DNA of 64,000 nucleotides from Yamadazyma tenuis (Eukaryota > Ascomycota > Pichiomycetes > Serinales > Debaryomycetaceae): contig NC_089465.1 of assembly GCF_029203305.1 (NCBI RefSeq), positions 620,001 through 684,000 of the forward strand, written 5' to 3'. The translations under genes were made by a program, and so were the position numbers. The notes below the pieces were generated by a model, which was not told the DNA's origin, searched no databases, and worked only from the letters and a program-made list of their open reading frames with translations. Position 1 is the first letter of the stretch, and the number at the start of each line of letters is the position of its first letter. Shown here in pieces: positions 58,956 to 64,000 of the stretch.

Positions 58956-60500
58956 TTATAGCACCGGAAGGAAATTGCCAATAATCATCATGGGGATTCC
59001 AAAAACATCTCTCTTCAATGTCCAAGAGCATCTTGTCTTGATCTTAACGTTGTTGTTTCTGGTTAGAAGGGTACACTCAGTCATTGAAGCCCCTAAGAAA
59101 TCACCAAAAGCGATGCTCAGAAAGAGCTGGAAGTATTCCAAGACCAGTCTATCATCTAAAAGCTCCACTATGAACCGCTTCTTGTGACTTAGAAGCTCTT
59201 CTTTTGTCCACCCCGTGAGAATGCAGAACTCGTTTCCGACGTACGCAATTTCTCCCGTTCGACGCCAGACAATTGCAGGTGTTCCACTGACTTTAATAAT
59301 CAGGTCGTATGTAAGGAGTGTTCGCTGGAAACACTGCTCCATAAAGATAAGGTCGTGCTCTTTTAAAGCATTTGTACAAGCGATAAACGATGGTCTGTAT
59401 TTGGCCATTGATTCCACCATCTGTACAAGCATCTGCTTGTTGAACCGACGACGGAGATATGAAATAAGCAGATGATATCCTGGAGTATACGAATACGGTT
59501 TGTTGACCTTCTCGTAGATATCTTCCGGCTCTTTGATATAATGTTGTATAGCATTTGAAGGGTCCAGTACTCTTGTGAAAGTCAGGTCTTCAGAGAGAAT
59601 TCCAACTGCGAGCGAAATGGACAGTCGAAGACTCTGTTTGTAAAAGCCTTCGGGATCTTGTCTCCTCTTCATCTCCACCTGTTCTAGGATCTCCGGATAC
59701 ATGGTGTATTTATCACTCGATGCTGAATCAGGCCCTAGAAAGTATTGGTTGATGGCCAGATCATAATGGGCATCTTTGAAATATATATCGGGATTTTGAG
59801 GCTTACGGGTTTGAGAAGTAGCTTTTGTTGAGTCGGAGTTGGACGAGTTGTTGGTATTGTTGATGAGAAATGCTTCGTTGATAGCGGTATTGGGCAGTGT
59901 AGGCTCTTGGAGGGATTGAGCTACATGTGGAGATATAGCGGGAGATAGAACCAGTGTTGGTGTGTGGTCTGTCAGTGACTTGGAGAGAAAGTCTGCTGAA
60001 ATGATAGAAGAAAGCGTAGAGTATTCCATATCAGCAGCTGATGACATGAACTTACTCCGCTGCTTAAGGAGATCTGTGCTGGGAATGGCTGAGCGTACAG
60101 TAGCCGAGGAATTGTGGTTCGGGGACTGAGAGTCCATGGATATGGTGGTTGGATTTTGTGATAGTTCTATCATTGACGTCGGAGAACTGATGTGAGTTCC
60201 GTTTTCATCATTTTGCAGCATTCCCAGGCCATTCTGATAAGCATTCACTGGCACATCTGCCAAGTACTTTTTCTGCTTGCGAGGTGCATCCACACATGTA
60301 TCTTGTAGACCTCTTTTTATACATCTAGTGCAAGGCCTATTGGAATCACAAGTCATATGGGAACGATGACAGTGAGCACATGCCACGGAAGTTTTGGTCC
60401 GTTTCTAGACTGTTAGTATGAAATAGATGTTGGAAGACTGTGTTAGAGTCCATTCTGGCAGATAATGTATACGTACAGGTTTTGTGGTGGTTTCTGACAT
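58956..60500 (-). CDS. ERT1: Ert1 transcription factor, gluconeogenesis regulator (spliced: 60500-60477 joined to 60404-58956)
   Basis: 490 residues after splicing. Exon 1 is only 24 bases (MSETTTKP). Exon 2 continues KRTKTSVACAHCHRSHMTCD, so the junction rebuilds the KPKRTKTSVAC block that precedes the zinc cluster in Ert1/AcuK proteins. Without the intron the frame would have to start at a GTG inside the finger. Cys17, 20, 27, 33, 36 and 45 form the Zn2Cys6 cluster. The C-terminal 120 residues are a PAS domain (IVWRRTGEIAYVGNEFCILTGW ... MMIIGNFLPVL). Ert1 activates gluconeogenic and ethanol-use genes and may act on ACS2 and ICL1 in this window. It corresponds to S. cerevisiae YBR239C by position and domains. 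Confidence 0.92.
60405..60476 (-). other. ERT1: ERT1 intron
   Basis: 72 bases on the minus strand: donor GTACGT at 60476-60471, branch TACTAAC at 60418-60412, acceptor CTAG ending at 60405, only 8 bases after the branch A. The frame is phase 0 on both sides. GTACGT is a rarer donor than GTATGT. Confidence 0.88.
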
Positions 60501-61275
60501 AGGTCTAGTATGGAGATTCAGTTTTTCTGTGTCTCCGCGAATCACTTTCCGGAGTTTGGGATTGGATAAAGACCTGAGTTTATTTGGCGATGGAGCAAAA
60601 GAGTGGAAGGGCCGGTTCACGTTAAGAATCACAAACGCTTAATATGATCATTGTGTCTTGTATGAATTTTTTGGTGATCCTAAGTTCGGTTTGGATTGTG
60701 AATTCTCGGCCGTTGTGGAGATAATATGGGAGCTAAAAGAGAAAAGAAATGGGGATAGAGGGTCTGAAACTCAAGAGTTAAATCTGAAAACATAATCAAG
60801 GACTCCATTAGCGTTTGCAAGTTTTTCGTAGTCCAGAAAGTATAGTTAAAGGAAACTTGGCATGAAGAGGCTTGAGCCTCGCGAAAGGCTCTTTTTGCAG
60901 CCGTATCAACATGGTAAAACTTCATATTCCTTTTTCCCACTCCTTTTCCCACATAATTTGAATTCAGAACGCCCTAATCCCCATTGTGCATGGTATCGGA
61001 GAATATTTTTGCTTTTTTCCTGATCTTTTTGGGTACATTTGGCCTGCTGGGAAGGATGAGGACAGGGTTTATTGGCGTATCTCACTTCCAGACTACCCTT
61101 TGAACTTGCGATTTCATTTATTACAAGGTTCCACTGGTTGAAGCATTCTGGATTACATACCAGCTATCTTACGCATTTGCTTTTACTCTAAAAATCCCAA
61201 TAACATCATCTTCTATGGCCTATTCTAAAACCCGCGAACATCTATGAAAAATTCCCACCATCGAAAACATCAACC
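60501..61275. promoter_or_regulatory. Divergent ERT1-ELF1 promoter
   Basis: 775 bases. No clear TATA box near either start. The minus-strand frame at 60952-60680 (90 codons) begins with GTG and is not called. No RNA gene was recognised. Confidence 0.35.
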
Positions 61276-61647
61276 ATGGGAAAGAGAAAATCATCATCCC
61301 GTGTCCAAACAAAGAAGGTCAAGCAGGTATTGGATATCACGTTCACATGCCTTTTTTGTAATCATGAGAGGTCTGTCATTTGTACGTTGGACAAAAAGAA
61401 CGGGATTGGAGAGCTTCATTGTAAGATTTGTGGACAAACATTCCAAAGCACTATCCACTCATTATCCAAACCAGTTGATATTTACAGCGACTGGATCGAT
61501 GCCTGTGAGGACTTGGAAGAAGAAGCTGGACATGATGGCATAGAAGTGACAGAAGGTGAAGAGCATGAAGAAGACGATGAGGAAGAAAATGACGAATTCA
61601 AGAGACGTAAAGATCCAATCTTAGACTCTGATGATGATGAATACTAG
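61276..61647 (+). CDS. ELF1: Transcription elongation factor Elf1
   Basis: 123 residues. A basic N-terminus ([20 protein letters not shown]) precedes the zinc-binding Elf1 domain with Cys pairs in [12 protein letters not shown] and [11 protein letters not shown] and the signature [17 protein letters not shown]. The C-terminus is a long acidic tail ([11 protein letters not shown] ... LDSDDDEY). Elf1 travels with RNA polymerase II and helps it pass nucleosomes. The tail is shorter than in S. cerevisiae (145 residues) but of the same character. It converges with the LRR gene, 61 bases apart. Confidence 0.95.
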   Translation: MGKRKSSSRVQTKKVKQVLDITFTCLFCNHERSVICTLDKKNGIGELHCKICGQTFQSTIHSLSKPVDIYSDWIDACEDLEEEAGHDGIEVTEGEEHEEDDEEENDEFKRRKDPILDSDDDEY

Positions 61648-61708
61648 ATTACCCGGTCTCGGTTTTAAATGTGTATATGTATAGTTGGTGTATATATAAT
61701 AAGAATAT

Positions 61709-64000
61709 CTATTTGAGGTTGAGCTTGTGTAACATTTCGTCGTAAAGCTCATTCATTTCCTTTCCTGAAGAAGCATCAAGAGTCTTACTATCAATCATTG
61801 ACATAGGAGTGGATGTCATGGTGTGTTCAGCGAAATCCTCTTGGTTGGACTTTGAATGAGCTGGATCACTAACAGACTCCTTTGAATCCTTGCCATCTTC
61901 AGAACTGCTCGGAGGAGACTCATTCTGGAGTTTCTTTAACTTGTCAGTGATGTAACCAAGATCGATGCCTTCATCCTCGTTATCACTATTATCAGCAGCG
62001 TCATTTTCATCGTTCTTCTTTTTCCCAATTTCCTTGAATACAGACGTAACATCTACACCTTTCGCTTTCAACTTCTGAACAAAGTCAATGACCGCTGGAA
62101 GCTGTTCTAAATCGATACCAGCGATTTTCTTCCGGATTTGATCTCCTGACATATCACTCATTTGATCCATGGCGAGGTTGATTGTACTGGAGATTCTGTG
62201 CATATTTCCTTCTTCTTTATCAAGATGGTTAAGCGAGGTTTTGGAGCTGGTACGAGATATGGCTGGTGGGAAAAGGGTTTTAGAAGAAGGTGACAGACGC
62301 CCATTCGAGATACTAGGGACTTCAACATCACCTTCGTATGTTGGACGACGAGCGTTTCGAGACTCGGCTCCATCAAACAGATACAACATGTCTTCCGACA
62401 GGAATTTGTCGTCAATTAATTGCATGGCCTTACCAATAGAAGAATCAATGAAGATCAACCGAATCAAGGTTTCTTTACCTTCTAAAGACAATTGCTGTTT
62501 CAACTGAAGATTGTTCATTGAGTTGACAGCAGACCTCAATTCTGTCCGGATTCTTTTGGCTTTAGTGATAAAGTCACGAACAATGTCCGAGTTCAAATCG
62601 AGCTCACCAGCGGCTTTGAGCTCCAAAATCTCATTCAATTGTTGTGCAAGCTCTTCGTTATGGCTATTGTCTTCCAGGGCACCTCCATTAGAATGGTAGA
62701 TGTTGTTCTCCATATTCCGCATCGAGTAAAGACCTACGCGATCTTTAAAGTATGTTGGAAGGTCATCAAAATCAGCTTCAAGTTTGCATAAGTTCTTACT
62801 GTTCTTAACAGCATGAGAAAGAGACGCAGCAGCAGCCAAATCCAACTTGTTTCCCAAGAGTGAAAAGTATGCAATGTGCTTGCAAAAAGGAAGAACATTG
62901 GCAAGCGAGACGATAGCATCCGGCGAAAGTTTATTAGTCTCAAGGTGCAATCTCACAAGTTGGGGAAATAAAGGCAACTTACTGACAAAGTAATTGACTG
63001 CTTCATTGGGGTCTTTTGCACTTTCGGGGGTTGCAAAAAGCTTGGGGTTATTAGACAAGTCCAAGTATTTAAGGTTTGGAAGCTTCAAGAATACCGTCTC
63101 TAAAATAGTTTTAAAATCATCACAATACCTTAGATTAGTAGAATTGATACTGAGGAACATAAGCAGCAGATGTTCCAACTTTTTAGCAAAATCAGGCTGT
63201 TTGTGGAGCTCAAGTAATATCTTCAAATACTGATTGGTTGCAGAAAAGTCGTTGAACCCTAAGTCAATTCCCCGTACAAATGGCTTGAATAACCAATCAT
63301 TGAAGATAACCTGCATGTGCATTGGGCTGAAGTTGTTGTAAGCAAGACCAAGTCGGTTGGTCTTGATGGAAAGAGCTCTATTCACTAGTTTTTCAAAGAC
63401 ATCGACATCAGTTATACAACAACCCGTTAAAATTAGCTCTTCAATCCCTCCACGGGCTATAATTGTAGCAATGAAAAGGTGCCAGTCCATATCTGTTCTG
63501 TTTTCACGGTTGCATGTCATCCGTACAAGCTCGTCTTCTTTCTGAGTTTTCTTCTTCTTGGGTTTTGTGCTGATGACCGTGAGTTGGGGACACTGTGTAA
63601 TATCGAGCTTACTGAGTACGGTGTTTCTAGAGAGAAACCAACACAAAAGCAGCCATCCTTCTGGGTCAAGTGGAGTGTTCCGAAGACTAAGCTTGGTAAG
63701 TTGAGTCTTTGCACTCATAGCACTCAATACAATTTTGAACTGTTCTCGAGATAAATTCACCCCATCCAAAGAAATACAAAGAATAGGAGCAATTCGAATA
63801 AAGTCTGAAAATGTCTGAATTTCCACCATAGTAGGATTGGGGTTACGGAATTGGAGAATTGGAAGTGGAGCCATCGAATCCTTGGGAATCTGCTTGAGAA
63901 TAGCAGGAATAGGAAGAATCTCTCGAAGATGACAGCACCTAGTATACATGAGATCCAAGGCCATCTTCTCCACAGGTACCGTGTATCCCACTCGACTATG
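61709..64000 (-). CDS. Leucine-rich-repeat protein, function unknown (5' end outside window)
   Basis: The minus-strand frame stays open to the right edge, so the true start lies beyond base 64000. At least 763 residues are present. The N-terminal half holds RNase-inhibitor-like LRRs (LTKLSLRNTPLDPEGWLLLC, RGIDLGFNDF, LKYLDLSNN, LVRLHLETNKLS, YFSLLGNKLD). Then come a helical region (LNEILELKAAGELDLNSDIV) and an acidic/Ser-rich tail with SDNEDEGIDLGYITDKLKKL. The layout resembles fungal LRR proteins related to PPP1R37-type phosphatase regulators, but I cannot assign an orthologue. No membrane segment. Confidence 0.85.
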   Translation of the reverse strand, partial: HSRVGYTVPVEKMALDLMYTRCCHLREILPIPAILKQIPKDSMAPLPILQFRNPNPTMVEIQTFSDFIRIAPILCISLDGVNLSREQFKIVLSAMSAKTQLTKLSLRNTPLDPEGWLLLCWFLSRNTVLSKLDITQCPQLTVISTKPKKKKTQKEDELVRMTCNRENRTDMDWHLFIATIIARGGIEELILTGCCITDVDVFEKLVNRALSIKTNRLGLAYNNFSPMHMQVIFNDWLFKPFVRGIDLGFNDFSATNQYLKILLELHKQPDFAKKLEHLLLMFLSINSTNLRYCDDFKTILETVFLKLPNLKYLDLSNNPKLFATPESAKDPNEAVNYFVSKLPLFPQLVRLHLETNKLSPDAIVSLANVLPFCKHIAYFSLLGNKLDLAAAASLSHAVKNSKNLCKLEADFDDLPTYFKDRVGLYSMRNMENNIYHSNGGALEDNSHNEELAQQLNEILELKAAGELDLNSDIVRDFITKAKRIRTELRSAVNSMNNLQLKQQLSLEGKETLIRLIFIDSSIGKAMQLIDDKFLSEDMLYLFDGAESRNARRPTYEGDVEVPSISNGRLSPSSKTLFPPAISRTSSKTSLNHLDKEEGNMHRISSTINLAMDQMSDMSGDQIRKKIAGIDLEQLPAVIDFVQKLKAKGVDVTSVFKEIGKKKNDENDAADNSDNEDEGIDLGYITDKLKKLQNESPPSSSEDGKDSKESVSDPAHSKSNQEDFAEHTMTSTPMSMIDSKTLDASSGKEMNELYDEMLHKLNLK

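Noticed and set aside
60680..60952. 90-codon minus-strand frame between ERT1 and ELF1
   Set aside because: Begins with GTG, no domain, no conserved motif.

Overview
This window is nuclear DNA from a budding yeast. The genes are compact and almost all intronless, intergenic spacers are short and AT-rich with TATA boxes, the introns present carry a GTATGT-type donor and a TACTAA(C/T) branch site, and the proteins match Saccharomycotina families throughout. Gene order suggests the CTG-Ser1 clade (Debaryomyces/Meyerozyma/Scheffersomyces/Candida group). From memory, SSA2, ACS2, the H3/H4 pair, GPM2 and RPN4 have neighbouring systematic numbers in Candida albicans, as do DBP2, CHO2 and ASG1. CTG codons are infrequent, and two of them sit where serine fits better than leucine, so CTG should probably be read as Ser here. 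I cannot name the species.

Left part (1-13.1 kb): the C-terminal part of an SSA-type Hsp70, acetyl-CoA synthetase (ACS2), GPI18, a membrane-anchored DUF3445 (haem-dependent demethylase family) protein, a divergent histone H3/H4 pair, a DUF3605 protein, a GPM2-like phosphoglycerate mutase paralogue, the proteasome regulator RPN4 and the PQ-loop protein ANY1. Middle (13.1-40.6 kb): isocitrate lyase ICL1 behind a long promoter, an F-box protein, SED5, SNF7, mitochondrial RNA polymerase RPO41, MOB2, PSD1, an AZF1-like zinc-finger factor, an unrecognised coiled-coil protein, RPC19, the intron-containing helicase gene DBP2, CHO2, exosome subunit MTR3 and the Zn2Cys6 factor ASG1. PSD1 and CHO2 are consecutive steps of phosphatidylcholine synthesis. 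ACS2 and ICL1 both serve two-carbon metabolism.

Accessory region (41.4-51.5 kb): a sulfonate/sulfur-anion transporter (SOA1 family) diverges from a 14-TM DHA2-type MFS transporter. A secreted arylsulfotransferase-family protein follows, then a Zn2Cys6 regulator in convergent orientation, two tandem small single-pass membrane proteins with C-terminal PPxY motifs, and an aldo-keto reductase. Tandem AACCG (CGGTT) repeats occur in the shared transporter promoter and again just upstream of the arylsulfotransferase gene. Those are the two promoters expected if the Zn2Cys6 protein is a local regulator. I consider this the best candidate for an undescribed system: a sulfur-ester/sulfonate acquisition cluster, possibly with its own Rsp5 adaptors.

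Right part (52.3-64 kb): ERV1, a small mitochondrial thioredoxin-fold-like protein, RIB1, an HD-domain nucleotidase, RPL28 (spliced), a Vps73/Ybr241c-type transporter, ERT1 (spliced, with an eight-codon first exon), ELF1 and a leucine-rich-repeat protein running off the right edge. The nucleotidase, transporter and ERT1 keep the linkage of S. cerevisiae YBR242W, YBR241C and YBR239C. I found no tRNA gene, transposon, CRISPR array or rRNA. Many start codons below are downstream ATGs, because the longest open frames often begin at non-ATG codons.
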